DNA from: Natronococcus sp. A-GB7
Lineage (GTDB): Archaea; Halobacteriota; Halobacteria; Halobacteriales; Natrialbaceae
Assembly (NCBI RefSeq): GCF_029688865.1
Contig: NZ_JARUKV010000004.1
Coordinates: 62,001 to 126,000, forward strand
Direction: 5' to 3'
Length of the DNA stretch: 64,000 nt
Every line of letters begins with the position of its first letter. Position 1 is the first letter of the stretch. A model generated the notes under the pieces. That model was given only the letters and a program-made list of their open reading frames with translations. It searched no databases and was not told the DNA's origin. A program made the translations under genes and the position numbers. This document shows, piece by piece, positions 20,529-28,911 of this stretch.

Positions 20529-21593
20529 ATGGATCCCCTCGAGCTCTCGCGTCAGCTCACGGACCGGGCCGTCCGAGCCCCCCGAAAGCTCGGGCAGGCG
20601 CCGTATCGAACGCTCCAGCTCGCCGCGGTCGAGCCGGGTGAAACGCCGTACGACGTGGTCTACGAGGAGCACCCGGTTCGGCTCCGGCGGTACGACCCGG
20701 AGCAGGCGACCGACGCGACGCCGGTAGTGATCGCCTACGCGTTCATCAACGATCCCTCAATCCTCGATTTCTCGCCGGATCGAAGCGTCTTCGGACGGTT
20801 CCTCGATCGAGGAATCCCCGTCTACGTCGTCGACTGGGGAGATCCGTCGCCGATCGATCGCTCGCTCGGGCTCGAGGATTACGTGACGCGATTCCTCGCG
20901 AACTGCGTCGACGCCGTCCGCGAGCGGGAGGGGACCGAGGCGGTACACCTGCTTGGCTACTCGACGTCCGTCCCGCTCGTCGTCGCCTACGCCGCCCTGT
21001 TTCCGGATCGCGTCCGGACGCTCGTCCTTCAGGGACCGCCGATCGACTTTCGTGCCGGAGACGACATGGAGCTGTTTCGGACGCTCGCCACCGGACACGA
21101 CCACGATCGGGTCTCGAGGGCGTTCGACGCCGTTCCGACGCCGCTGCTCGAGATCGGCCTCGCGTGTCGCAGACCGGTCGAGTACACCGTCACCGCGCCG
21201 CTTTGGCTCTGGGATCGACTGGACGATCCCGCGTTCGTCGAGCAACAGGGGCGGAAACTCGAGTGGGTCCAGGGTGGCCCCGACATTCCGGCGCGGCTCT
21301 ACCGCGAGTTCGTCGAGGATCTGCTCCTCGAGAACCGGCTGATCGAGAACGACCTCGAACTCGGCGGTCGACGGGTCGACTTGTCGGCGATCGACGCCCC
21401 GACTCTGCTGGTCCTCGGTGAGGACGACAGGTTCGTGCCTCGGGCAGCGAGCGTCCCGATCCTCGAGGAGATCGGAAGCGACGAGGCCGAGATCGTCGAG
21501 CTCCCGACCGGCCACGTCGGACTCTCCGTGGCGGAAGTGGCCCACGAACGGGGGTGGCCGCGGATCGTCGACTGGCTCGCAGAGCGGGGCTGA
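20529..21593 (+). CDS. PhaC-like alpha/beta hydrolase with Ser nucleophile
   Basis: A 354-residue alpha/beta hydrolase similar in layout to the class III poly(3-hydroxyalkanoate) synthase subunit PhaC: N-terminal helix, the VVIAYAFINDPSILDF strand region that normally precedes the oxyanion site, VYVVDWGDPSPIDR, and LEDYVTRFL. The elbow reads HLLGYSTSVPL, so the nucleophile position (residue 145) is Ser where PHA synthases have Cys. The Asp of LVLGEDDRFVP and His of TGHVGLSV complete a triad. It may therefore be a hydrolase or a divergent synthase. No phaE partner is adjacent. Confidence 0.75.
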   Translation: MDPLELSRQLTDRAVRAPRKLGQAPYRTLQLAAVEPGETPYDVVYEEHPVRLRRYDPEQATDATPVVIAYAFINDPSILDFSPDRSVFGRFLDRGIPVYVVDWGDPSPIDRSLGLEDYVTRFLANCVDAVREREGTEAVHLLGYSTSVPLVVAYAALFPDRVRTLVLQGPPIDFRAGDDMELFRTLATGHDHDRVSRAFDAVPTPLLEIGLACRRPVEYTVTAPLWLWDRLDDPAFVEQQGRKLEWVQGGPDIPARLYREFVEDLLLENRLIENDLELGGRRVDLSAIDAPTLLVLGEDDRFVPRAASVPILEEIGSDEAEIVELPTGHVGLSVAEVAHERGWPRIVDWLAERG

Positions 21594-21611
21594 GTTGGCC
21601 GCCGAGACCCC

Positions 21612-22121
21612 CTACGTCGGCGTCAGTCGATCCCACAGCGACTTCATCTCGGCGGCGGCCGCCAGCGTGTCGAGTTCGCCGTGGGCCGACTGCTCCTCGT
21701 CGTAGTTCGCCTCGAGGGGCTCTCTGACCGTCTCGTCGAGCCCGAGTTCGGTCGCGAGCATCGATAGCCCCTCGTAAGTCGTCATCTCGACCCGTTCGGT
21801 CATCAATCCCGCGTTGAGGTAGACGGTGTCGAGCAGATCCTCGTCGTCGATCTGGGCCTCGAAGCCGCGCCGCTGGGCGTCGATCGCGTCGAGGATCGGC
21901 GCCTCGCGGGTCTCCGCCCGAACGTCGAGGGCCTCGAAGACGGCCTCGAGTCGCTCGATCTGGGCTCGCGTCTCGTCGCGGTGGTCGGCGAAGCTCTGGG
22001 TTAATCGCCCGTTGTTCGCGTTCGTCGCCAGCTCGTCGAGAGTCTCGACGAGTTCCCGCTCGACGTAGTACTGCTGGCGGAGTTTGTAGACGAACAGTCC
22101 CTCGAGTGTGTCGATGCTCAT
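21612..22121 (-). CDS. YciE/YciF ferritin-like family protein (DUF892)
   Basis: A 169-residue all-helical protein of the DUF892 (YciE/YciF) ferritin-like family. Four helices are predictable: LEGLFVYKLRQQYYVERELVETLDEL at the N-terminus, a second with SFADHRDETRAQIERLEAVFEAL, a third around TVYLNAGLMTERVEMTTYEGL and a fourth with YDEEQSAHGELDTLAAAAE. The Glu and His of H-x2-E motifs on helices can form a di-iron site. The family is linked to stress survival; function is poorly defined. It is convergent with the PhaC-like gene (18 bp apart). Confidence 0.82.
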   Translation of the reverse strand: MSIDTLEGLFVYKLRQQYYVERELVETLDELATNANNGRLTQSFADHRDETRAQIERLEAVFEALDVRAETREAPILDAIDAQRRGFEAQIDDEDLLDTVYLNAGLMTERVEMTTYEGLSMLATELGLDETVREPLEANYDEEQSAHGELDTLAAAAEMKSLWDRLTPT

Positions 22122-22176
22122 CCTACGCTAACAAGCGCCCGCCGCACGAATAGTCGCCGACCACGAACACGCAGGG

Positions 22177-22749
22177 CTACTCCGACTCGAACGTCGGGAC
22201 GTCGGCCGGCGTATCGAAGTCGTGGTAGTGTTCGCCCTTCTCGGCGCTGAGGATGTCGAGTGCCGCCGCGCCGCCGTCGCCGGCGGCGATGACCGCCTGC
22301 CACTCCTCGGCGCGAACCATCGCGCCCGTCGCGTAGCAGTTCTCGACGCTCGTCTCCATGCTGAGGTTCACGTCGACGGTATCGTCGTCGTCGAACTCAC
22401 AACCGATCTCCTCGGCGATCGATCGGTTGGCGCCGGTCGCGAGGACGACGTAACTCGCATCGTACTCGCTGTCCGCGGTCTCGATCCGGAACCCGTCGTC
22501 GGTCTCCTCGACGTCGGTTACCTTCTCGGTCATGTGGAGGTCGGCCCCCCGGTCCTGGACCTGACCCCGGGTAACCGACATGAACTCGCTGCCGCTGATG
22601 CTGCGAATCCCCGGGTAGTTGAACAGGTGGGCCTTGTGCATCCACGTCTCGTCAGTGTCGAAGACGGCCGTCTCGAGGCCGTTCTTCGCGGTGAACAGCG
22701 CCGCGCTCAGTCCGGCCGCGCCGCCGCCGACGATGGCTACTTCTGGCAT
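22177..22749 (-). CDS. FAD-dependent pyridine nucleotide-disulphide oxidoreductase family, short form
   Basis: A 190-residue FAD-binding protein. VAIVGGGAAGLSAALFTAKNG (residues 3-23) is the FAD dinucleotide motif, ATGANRS marks the second strand-loop, and YATGAMVRAEEWQAVIAAGDG near residue 145 matches the thioredoxin-reductase C-terminal FAD motif. The NAD(P)-binding domain and redox-active CxxC are missing, so this is the short haloarchaeal form, about 60 percent of a normal thioredoxin reductase. The substrate is unknown. The start MPEVAIVGG is preferred over the upstream MVCHF. Confidence 0.85.
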   Translation of the reverse strand: MPEVAIVGGGAAGLSAALFTAKNGLETAVFDTDETWMHKAHLFNYPGIRSISGSEFMSVTRGQVQDRGADLHMTEKVTDVEETDDGFRIETADSEYDASYVVLATGANRSIAEEIGCEFDDDDTVDVNLSMETSVENCYATGAMVRAEEWQAVIAAGDGGAAALDILSAEKGEHYHDFDTPADVPTFESE

Positions 22750-22808
22750 GAAGTGGCATACCACGGAGAGGCAGTAAACGGTTGTGAAAGGGGGCGTGCG
22801 TTCCGGTA

Positions 22809-23546
22809 TCAGTAGTCGACCTCTTCGACGTCGATCCGCGCGGGCTCGGGGGCGGGATCGCTCGAGACGGCGACGTCCCCGCGTTTCTCGTGGGCGCCCC
22901 CGTCACCGTCGGCGAGAACGATCGTCGCCTCCGCGAGCAGCGGCGCGATCAGGCCCGCAATCACGGTTCCGAGAGTCGACAGCGGCGCCCGGACGACGAC
23001 CCGATCGTCGGCCTCGAGGCCGCGATCGTCGACGACTCCGCGGGCCGCCTCGAGCGCCTCGCCGTGGGTGAGCGTCCGCTCGCCGTCGGTCACCAGCGCC
23101 GTCTCGGGATCGATCGAAAGCGGGGGGAAGGAGGGGTTCTCGCTCCAGAGCCCGGCGTCGAAGTGGTGGACGCCCGGCTGGTCGGGCTTGTCGCCGTAGT
23201 AGACTCGCTGGGCCCCCGGGGGGAGCTCGTAGGCGCTTCCCTCGTCGGTCGGCGCGACGAGGGTTCGGAACCGCTCGTCGTCGGCGAGGTCGGTCGGCGG
23301 ATCGAACCGCGTGGTCCCCTCGAGCAGGGTCGTCCCGAAGAAGGCGAGCAGCGAGAGAGGTCCCTCGCCGACGACGCCGACGGTGACGCCCTCGCGCACG
23401 CCCGAGTGGCGGAGGAAGTTGCCGGCCTTCCAGGAGGAGGTACAGAGCCAGTGGTGGTCGTACTCGCGCCCGGTCGCGTCGACCAGCGTCGTCCGGTCGC
23501 CGCGTCGCTCCCGCGCGAGCAGGTCGTCGACTGTCGCGGCGTTCAT
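22809..23546 (-). CDS. Acyl-CoA synthetase-like protein, short form (AMP-binding N-terminal region only)
   Basis: A 245-residue protein similar to the N-terminal part of acetyl/acyl-CoA synthetases: TTLVDATGREYDHHWLCTSS, then KAGNFLRHSGVREGVTVGVV and a later helix GEALEAARGVVDDRGLEADDRVVV. It lacks the T/S-G-T-T-G phosphate loop and the whole C-terminal adenylating domain, so it is not expected to activate acids on its own. Similar short proteins recur in haloarchaea; their function is unknown. The start at 23546 avoids the overlap with the PfpI remnant. Confidence 0.65.
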   Translation of the reverse strand: MNAATVDDLLARERRGDRTTLVDATGREYDHHWLCTSSWKAGNFLRHSGVREGVTVGVVGEGPLSLLAFFGTTLLEGTTRFDPPTDLADDERFRTLVAPTDEGSAYELPPGAQRVYYGDKPDQPGVHHFDAGLWSENPSFPPLSIDPETALVTDGERTLTHGEALEAARGVVDDRGLEADDRVVVRAPLSTLGTVIAGLIAPLLAEATIVLADGDGGAHEKRGDVAVSSDPAPEPARIDVEEVDY

Positions 23547-23601
23547 ACGAGCCACTGGGAACCGATCCCAAAAAAGCGCGCCGACTCGCGGGCGTCGGTC
23601 G

Positions 23602-23840
23602 TCAGTCATCGGCCGCCTCCGCCGGCTGCTCGAGGTCGGTCCCCAGTGGATCGAGAACCGCCGCGAGCCACTCGGGGTGGTCGGCCCAGACCTGGGCGGT
23701 CACGAGGGTGCCGTCCCGCGCGACGCCCTCTTCGAACTCCGCGCCAGCCTGGCGCACATCGCCCTCGAGCGCGGGATAGGTCTACAGGCCCGTCCCTCGA
23801 GGACGTCCGCGGCCGCGAGGCTCACCACGGTCAGGAACAC
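23602..23840 (-). pseudogene. 5'-truncated, frameshifted DJ-1/PfpI family gene
   Basis: Reading the minus strand, residues LAAADVLEGRAC and, after a one-base frame change near 23782, TYPALEGDVRQAGAEFEEG followed by VARDGTLVTAQVWADHPEWL and a tail to a TGA at 23602-23604 match the C-terminal third of a PfpI/DJ-1 family protein (typical text: LAAADVLEGR, then a Tyr-Pro and GD--AGAEF, then DGNLVT). The N-terminal part, with the catalytic Cys, is absent; a TGA precedes the remnant. It is thus a decayed gene piece between the synthetase-like gene and dnaJ. Confidence 0.7.
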
Positions 23841-23890
23841 TCACACGGAGCTATAGGTCGTTATCGCGTATCGAAACCGGACCGCGCCGC

Positions 23891-25048
23891 TCAGAACGCC
23901 CGCTTGATCTTCTCGAAGAAGCCCTCGTTGACCTCGATCTCGTCACCGCCGGCCTCGGCGAACGCCTCGAGGGCGTCGCGCTGTTCCTCGTTGAGCGAGT
24001 CGGGCGTGACGATCTGGACCTTGACGTAGAGGTCGCCCTGGCCGCGGCCGCGCAGTCGGGGCATCCCCTTCCCCTGCAGGCGGAACGTCTCCCCGCTCTG
24101 GGTCCCTTCGGGGACGTCGAACTCGACGCTGCCGTCCAGCGTCGGCACCTGAACCGTGTCGCCGAACGTCGCCTGCGGGAACGAGATCGGGAGCCGGTGG
24201 CGCAGGTCGTCGCCCTCGCGCTCGAACTCGTCGTGCTCGGCGACCGCAACGTCGATCAGCAGGTCGCCGCGGGGGCCGCCCTCGGGGCTCGGCGATCCCT
24301 CCCGTTCCATCCGGAGGGTCTGGCCGCTCTGGATCCCAGCAGGCACTTCGACGGTCAGCGTCGCCTCGCCGCGGACGTATCCCTCGCCGCGGCAGTCGCC
24401 GCAGGTCTCCGAGTACAGCGTTCCCTCGCCCTCACAGCGCGGACAGGCGGTCGTCTGCTGAACGCGACCCAGCGGCGTCTGTTGGACCTGGGTCACCTGG
24501 CCCCGCCCCTGACACTCGGGGCAGGTCTGGGCGTCGGCACTCGGCGGGTGACCCTCGCCGTCACAGGTGTCACAGGCCTCGGGTCGCTCGACCGTGAACT
24601 GCTTCTCGACGCCCTCGTAGGCCTCCTCGAGCGTGATCTCGAGTTCGGTTCGCAGATCGCGTCCCTTGCGCGGGCGCTGGCGACCGCGACCGCCGCCGCC
24701 CCCGAAGACCTGCTCGAAGATGTCGCCGAGACCGCCGCCACCCATGCCACCGCCCATACCGCCGAACGGGTCCCCGCCCATCCCGCCGGCACCGCCGCCG
24801 CCGGCGTCGTAGCCGTGCTTTTCGGCCTGCTCGTAGCGGTCGTGGCCCATCCGATCGTAGGCCTCGCGCTTCTCCTCGTCGGTCAACACCTGCTTTGCCT
24901 TCTGGATCTTCTTGAACTTCTCCTCGGCGTCGGGGTCGTCGCTGACGTCCGGGTGGTACTCCGTGGCCTTCTCCCGGTAGGCGCTTTTGATCTCGTCGGC
25001 CGAGGCGTCGCGACTCACGCCGAGAACGTCGTAGAAATCCTCACTCAT
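23891..25048 (-). CDS. dnaJ: Chaperone protein DnaJ (Hsp40)
   Basis: A 385-residue type I DnaJ. Residues 1-70 are the J domain with the HPD motif (TEYHPDVSDDP); a Gly-rich region (about 82-115, GGGGAGGMGG) follows; four CxxCxGxG-type zinc repeats lie at about residues 158-222 (CDTCDGEG, CPECQGRG, CPRCEGEG, CGDCRGEG); the C-terminal peptide-binding domains end with FEKIKRAF. It delivers unfolded proteins to DnaK (encoded 860 bp upstream) and stimulates its ATPase. Order dnaJ, dnaK, grpE with a foreign membrane gene between dnaJ and dnaK. Confidence 0.97.
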   Translation of the reverse strand: MSEDFYDVLGVSRDASADEIKSAYREKATEYHPDVSDDPDAEEKFKKIQKAKQVLTDEEKREAYDRMGHDRYEQAEKHGYDAGGGGAGGMGGDPFGGMGGGMGGGGLGDIFEQVFGGGGGRGRQRPRKGRDLRTELEITLEEAYEGVEKQFTVERPEACDTCDGEGHPPSADAQTCPECQGRGQVTQVQQTPLGRVQQTTACPRCEGEGTLYSETCGDCRGEGYVRGEATLTVEVPAGIQSGQTLRMEREGSPSPEGGPRGDLLIDVAVAEHDEFEREGDDLRHRLPISFPQATFGDTVQVPTLDGSVEFDVPEGTQSGETFRLQGKGMPRLRGRGQGDLYVKVQIVTPDSLNEEQRDALEAFAEAGGDEIEVNEGFFEKIKRAF

Positions 25049-25214
25049 TCGTTGTGGGCGTTACTCGGTTGAGACACTTGAAACGACCGTTCCCCCGCAG
25101 CGGACTTCGTTCCGAACGACGGCGTCGTGCTCGGACGGCGCGTTGCCGTCAGTGACGGACCGTCCCCCCCGAACGGGCCGGACAGTTATTTCGACGGCGA
25201 TCGTACCGACGCGT

Positions 25215-25598
25215 ATGCTCCGTGCGATAGTCGGCGTCCTCGGCGTTGTGGCAGCGCTGGTTCCCGAAAAGACGATCCAACTTTTCGAACGCTTCGCCCT
25301 CGAGGAGCCGGGTGACCGTCCTCTCGAGCCGCGAGCGCGAACGGTAATTCGGGCGGAGGGGGTCCTCACGATGGGAGCGACCCTCCTCGGTGGAGCCGCG
25401 TACGCACGACTGTTGAAACTCACCGGTGCGTTCGGCGCTGTTCTGCTCCTGTTTCCGGGGGTATACCAACGGTTTGCAGCCCGACTCCTGTACGGGGACC
25501 CGGAGGCCGTCGAGTGGAACGAGGCGTTTGCCGACCGTGCCCGACTCATTGGGGTGAGCTACCTGCTGCTGGGCGCGAGAGCGCTCCAAAAGGGCTGA
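25215..25598 (+). CDS. Small membrane protein of unknown function
   Basis: A 127-residue membrane protein inserted on the opposite strand between dnaJ and dnaK. The start MLRAIVGVLGVVAALVPEK opens a first helix; further helices at about 58-72 and 75-92 and a final helix around IGVSYLLLGARAL. Loops are rich in Arg and Glu. The open frame upstream of 25215 is rejected as it gives a polar Arg/Thr-rich leader. Unknown family; it separates the two chaperone genes and converges with dnaK over a hairpin-rich spacer. Confidence 0.65.
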   Translation: MLRAIVGVLGVVAALVPEKTIQLFERFALEEPGDRPLEPRARTVIRAEGVLTMGATLLGGAAYARLLKLTGAFGAVLLLFPGVYQRFAARLLYGDPEAVEWNEAFADRARLIGVSYLLLGARALQKG

Positions 25599-25695
25599 AA
25601 AAGCGATCTGCAGTAATCGGGCCGCGAACCCGTCGACCACGAGGACGCCGTTTCGATTCGGGATAGTAACAACTGAAACTGTTCACACCCAGATT

Positions 25696-25722
25696 CGAAA
25701 AGCTCGCTCCGCTCACTTTTCG
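25696..25722. terminator. Stem-loop 1 between a membrane-protein gene and dnaK
   Basis: Perfect 7-bp inverted repeat CGAAAAG (25696-25702) and CTTTTCG (25716-25722) with a 13-nt loop. It is the first of five stem-loops within about 230 bp of converging gene ends. Confidence 0.55.
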
Positions 25723-25758
25723 ACACTACGATTGACTCGTTTCACTCGTCCATCGAGC

Positions 25759-25804
25759 CCAAGAGGACGCCGCCTCGTGTTACTCGTTGTCGTCGTCCTC
25801 TTGG
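25759..25804. terminator. Stem-loop 2 between a membrane-protein gene and dnaK
   Basis: Perfect 11-bp arms CCAAGAGGACG (25759-25769) and CGTCCTCTTGG (25794-25804) with a 24-nt loop. Downstream of both converging genes. Confidence 0.6.
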
Positions 25805-25830
25805 ACGTCGCCAGACTACGTCTGACGGGC

Positions 25831-25865
25831 TGACGAAAACGACGAAGACTGAGTCGTTTTCGTCA
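25831..25865. terminator. Stem-loop 3, strongest, behind dnaK
   Basis: Perfect 13-bp arms TGACGAAAACGAC (25831-25843) and GTCGTTTTCGTCA (25853-25865) around a 9-nt loop. The strongest of the set; it lies 45 bp past the dnaK stop and probably marks the 3' end or stabilises the transcript. Confidence 0.65.
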
Positions 25866-25870
25866 ACAGT

Positions 25871-25887
25871 GCGAATCGAAGATTCGC
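25871..25887. terminator. Stem-loop 4 behind dnaK
   Basis: Perfect 7-bp arms GCGAATC (25871-25877) and GATTCGC (25881-25887) around a 3-nt loop GAA. Confidence 0.5.
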
Positions 25888-25891
25888 TGGC

Positions 25892-25927
25892 AGACGAAGA
25901 CTCGTCCTTTCAGTCCTCGTCTTCGTC
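25892..25927. repeat. Stem-loop 5 enclosing the dnaK stop codon
   Basis: Perfect 9-bp arms GACGAAGAC (25892-25900) and GTCTTCGTC (25919-25927). The dnaK stop (minus strand, 25910-25912) lies within the loop, so the structure could influence termination of translation or 3'-end stability. Confidence 0.5.
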
Positions 25928-27838
25928 AACGTCCTCGAAGTCGGCGTCGACGTACTCCTCGTCGTCGTCACCGCCGGCTGCGCCGCCGGGACCGGCAGCG
26001 CCGCCCATATCGCCCATACCGCCGGGTCCGGCACCGGCTGCACCGCCGGCAGCGCCGCCAGCTGCACCGCCTGCACCGGCGCCCGCCGCGCCGGCCTGCT
26101 GCTGGTACATCTGCTTACCGATCTCCTGCAGTTCGGTGCTGAGCTCCTGGGTCGCGTCCTCGAGGTCCTCGGCGTCGGCATCGTCGTCGTCGACGGTCTC
26201 CTCTAAGTCCTCGATCGCCGCCTCGATGTCGGCGCGGACGTCGTCGTCGATCTGGTCGTCGTTCTCCTCGAGAAGCTTCTCGGCGCGCTGGATCGTCGCC
26301 TCGGCCTCGTTACGGGCCTCGATGCGCTGGCGCTTCTTCTCGTCCTCCTCGGCGTGTTGCTCGGCTTCTTCCTGCATCTCCTCGATCTCGTCGTCGGAGA
26401 GACCGACGCCGCCCTCGATGGTGATCTCCTCGCTCTCGCCGGAGCCCTGGTCCTCGGCGGAGACGTTGACGATCCCGTTCTCGTCGAGCGAGAAGGTGAC
26501 CTCGATCTGGGGCGTCCCCGCGGGAGCCGGCGGGATCCCGGTGAGGTGGAACTCGCCGAGCAGTTCGTTCTCCTCGGCGATCTCGCGTTCGCCCTGGAAG
26601 ACCCGGACCTGGACGGAGGTCTGGTTGTCCGCCGCGGTGGTGAACACCTTCGACTCCTCGGTCGGAATGGTCGTGTTCTTCTCGATCAGACGCTCGAAGA
26701 GGCCGCCCTTGACCTCGATCCCCAGCGACAGCGGGGTGACGTCCAGCAGCACGATGTCGTCGACGTCGCCCGAGAGCACGCCGCCCTGGATCGCCGCGCC
26801 CAGCGCGACGGCCTCGTCGGGGTTGACGTTCTTCTGGGGCTCCTGGCCGGTGAGGGCCTCGACCTTCTCGCTGACCTGGGGCATCCGGGTCGAACCGCCG
26901 ACGAGCAGCACCTCGTCGATGTCGCCCTTGTCGTAGCCGGCGTCCTCGAGAGCCTGCTCGGTCGGCTCGACGGTACGCTCGATGAGGTCCTCCGTAAGCG
27001 ACTCGAACTTCGCGCGGGTCAGGGAGTCCTCGAGGTGGACCGGGCCGTCGTCGGTCGCGGTGACAAAGGGCAGGTTGATGTCGGTCTCCTTGCGCGAGGA
27101 GAGTTCGATCTTGGCCTCCTCGGCGGCGTCCTTGAGCCGCTGGAGGGCCTGTCGGTCCTCGCGGAGGTCGATTCCGTGTTCGGCCTCGAACTCCTCGGCG
27201 AGGTAGTCGATGATCGCCTCGTCCCAGTCGTCGCCACCGAGGTCGTTGTCCCCGTTGGTCGCGACGACCTCGTAGACGCCGCCGCCGAGATCGAGGATGG
27301 AGACGTCGAACGTGCCGCCACCGAGGTCGTAGACGAGGACGGTCTGGTCGGACTCGTCGTCGAGCCCGTAGGCCATCGACGCTGCGGTCGGCTCGTTGAC
27401 GATGCGCTCGACCTCGAAGCCGGCGATCTCGCCGGCGTCCTTGGTCGCCTGGCGCTGCTTGTCGTTAAAGTAGGCCGGTACCGTGATCACGGCCTTCGCG
27501 ACGTCGTCGCCGAGGTACTCCTCGGCGTCGCGTTTGATCTTCTGGAGGATCATCGCCGAGATCTCCTCGGGCGTGTACTCCTCGTCGTCTACCTCGACGG
27601 TGTAACCCTCCTCGCCCATGTGGCGCTTGATCGACTGGATCGTCCGATCGGGGTTCTGGACGGCCTGGTTCTTCGCCGGCTTGCCGACGAGTCGCTCGTC
27701 GTCGTTGAACGCGACGACCGACGGCGTCGTCCGCTCACCTTCGCCGTTGGCGATGATCTCCGGATCGCCTCCCTCCATGACCGCGAACGCGCTGTTCGTG
27801 GTACCGAGGTCGATACCGAGAATCTTGTTGCTCGTCAT
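25910..27838 (-). CDS. dnaK: Chaperone protein DnaK (Hsp70)
   Basis: A 642-residue Hsp70. N-terminal ATPase domain: [15 protein letters not shown] (residues 6-20), [14 protein letters not shown] (phosphate loop 2), [12 protein letters not shown] (adenosine site). The substrate-binding domain follows from about residue 365 ([16 protein letters not shown]), then a helical lid and a Gly/Ala-rich then acidic tail ending in DEDED-type residues. The start [10 protein letters not shown] is chosen; the 7 residues upstream overlap promoter DNA. It works with DnaJ and GrpE in protein folding and heat tolerance. Hsp70 genes in Archaea are thought to come from bacteria. Confidence 0.97.
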   Translation of the reverse strand: MTSNKILGIDLGTTNSAFAVMEGGDPEIIANGEGERTTPSVVAFNDDERLVGKPAKNQAVQNPDRTIQSIKRHMGEEGYTVEVDDEEYTPEEISAMILQKIKRDAEEYLGDDVAKAVITVPAYFNDKQRQATKDAGEIAGFEVERIVNEPTAASMAYGLDDESDQTVLVYDLGGGTFDVSILDLGGGVYEVVATNGDNDLGGDDWDEAIIDYLAEEFEAEHGIDLREDRQALQRLKDAAEEAKIELSSRKETDINLPFVTATDDGPVHLEDSLTRAKFESLTEDLIERTVEPTEQALEDAGYDKGDIDEVLLVGGSTRMPQVSEKVEALTGQEPQKNVNPDEAVALGAAIQGGVLSGDVDDIVLLDVTPLSLGIEVKGGLFERLIEKNTTIPTEESKVFTTAADNQTSVQVRVFQGEREIAEENELLGEFHLTGIPPAPAGTPQIEVTFSLDENGIVNVSAEDQGSGESEEITIEGGVGLSDDEIEEMQEEAEQHAEEDEKKRQRIEARNEAEATIQRAEKLLEENDDQIDDDVRADIEAAIEDLEETVDDDDADAEDLEDATQELSTELQEIGKQMYQQQAGAAGAGAGGAAGGAAGGAAGAGPGGMGDMGGAAGPGGAAGGDDDEEYVDADFEDVDEDED

Positions 27839-27862
27839 TACGAGACGGGTAATGCTCACTTT

Positions 27863-27872
27863 GGTTTAAAGC
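27863..27872 (-). promoter_or_regulatory. TATA-like element of dnaK
   Basis: On the minus strand the string GCTTTAAACC includes TTTAAA (27865-27870), about 27 bp upstream of the dnaK ATG (27838). This is the usual spacing for a TATA box of a leaderless or nearly leaderless archaeal transcript. Confidence 0.5.
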
Positions 27873-28187
27873 TTATCACAGCGAGCGACCGCACTTTGGA
27901 TTATAACGGACAGGGTATCTGAAGGACTCTCGAGCAGAATATCGGCCCTCGCCGGCTACCGTCCGGTTCACGGAACGAGTCTTCTCGACGGATTCGAGAG
28001 AAAACTAATAGGCCGGAGGCTTACAGCGCTGTGACTGCACTCTCGTCTCGCTCGAGTGAGTCGCCTCGAGTGCCGTAGCTCGCCGTCCTCGGCTCAACTG
28101 TCTCCAGCTACAAGATAGAACTCTGACGGGTGGTGCTGCACCCGGTTTCGCAGACAGAACGGGTACGCTGCTTCGCGCCTCGAGGAA
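27873..28187. other. dnaK upstream region / grpE downstream region
   Basis: About 315 bp between the dnaK promoter and the grpE stop. I see no gene here. Sequence composition is mixed, with CTCGAG-type strings and a tract TTATAACGGA near 27902. It probably carries the dnaK heat-shock control elements (beyond the TATA box) and the 3' end of grpE; I cannot point to a specific operator. Confidence 0.5.
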
Positions 28188-28841
28188 CTACTCCGCAGCG
28201 TCTCCGTCTTCGCCGTCCTCGAGTTCGCCGTTCGACACCGTCACCTGCGCGTTCTGGATAACCTTCTCGCCCATCTCGTAGCCCGGCGTGTAGACGTCGG
28301 CGACGGTCCCCTCGGGCTGGTCGCTGTCGACCTGCATCATGACCTCGTGGCGCTGGGGGTCGGTCTCGGTTCCGGGCTCGGGGTCGATCTCGGAGACGTC
28401 CTCGTCGGCGAGCACGCGATCGAACTCCCGCATCGTCATCTCGACGCCCTCGCGCAGGCTCTCGACGTCGTCGCTGTCCTCCTCGAGCGCGCGCTTGAGG
28501 TTGTCCCGGACGCCGACGAGTCGCTCGACCAGGTCCTCCGTCGCGCGGTCTTTCATCTGCTCCTGGCGCTTCTTCGCGCGCTTCTTGTAGTTCTGGAAGT
28601 CGGCCTGCTTGCGCTTGAGCCGGCTCTCGAGGTCCGCGATCTCGGCTTCGGCCTCCTCGAGCTCGGCGCGGAGCTGCTCGACGGTCTCGGCCTCCGCGTC
28701 GGTCGATTCCGGTTCTGCCTCCGACTCGGCCGTTTCCACGTCCGATTCGTCCCCTGCGTCGGTATCGACGCCGTCGTCGTCGGGTCGATCCTCGGACGGG
28801 ACACCCTGGGCTGACGCGTTCGTGCCCTCGTCTTCGCTCAT
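28188..28841 (-). CDS. grpE: Nucleotide exchange factor GrpE
   Basis: A 217-residue GrpE. Residues 1-55 are a very acidic disordered leader; a long coiled coil (about 55-105, EQLRAELEEAEAEIADLESR) leads to the QADFQNYKKRAKKRQE part typical of GrpE, followed by the four-helix bundle (EDLVERLVGVRDNLKRAL) and the beta-wing domain with EVMMQVDSDQPEGTVADVY and GEKVIQNAQVTVS. It releases ADP from DnaK. The start at 28841 (MSEDEGTNAS) avoids a long non-acidic upstream extension. Divergent from the XPB-like helicase with about 70 bp between. Confidence 0.95.
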   Translation of the reverse strand: MSEDEGTNASAQGVPSEDRPDDDGVDTDAGDESDVETAESEAEPESTDAEAETVEQLRAELEEAEAEIADLESRLKRKQADFQNYKKRAKKRQEQMKDRATEDLVERLVGVRDNLKRALEEDSDDVESLREGVEMTMREFDRVLADEDVSEIDPEPGTETDPQRHEVMMQVDSDQPEGTVADVYTPGYEMGEKVIQNAQVTVSNGELEDGEDGDAAE

Positions 28842-28911
28842 GATCGGGTCAACGACCAGCGGCGGTAAAAGGGTTGAGATCCGGACTCGACGGGGCGCGA
28901 TCCGACGATAT

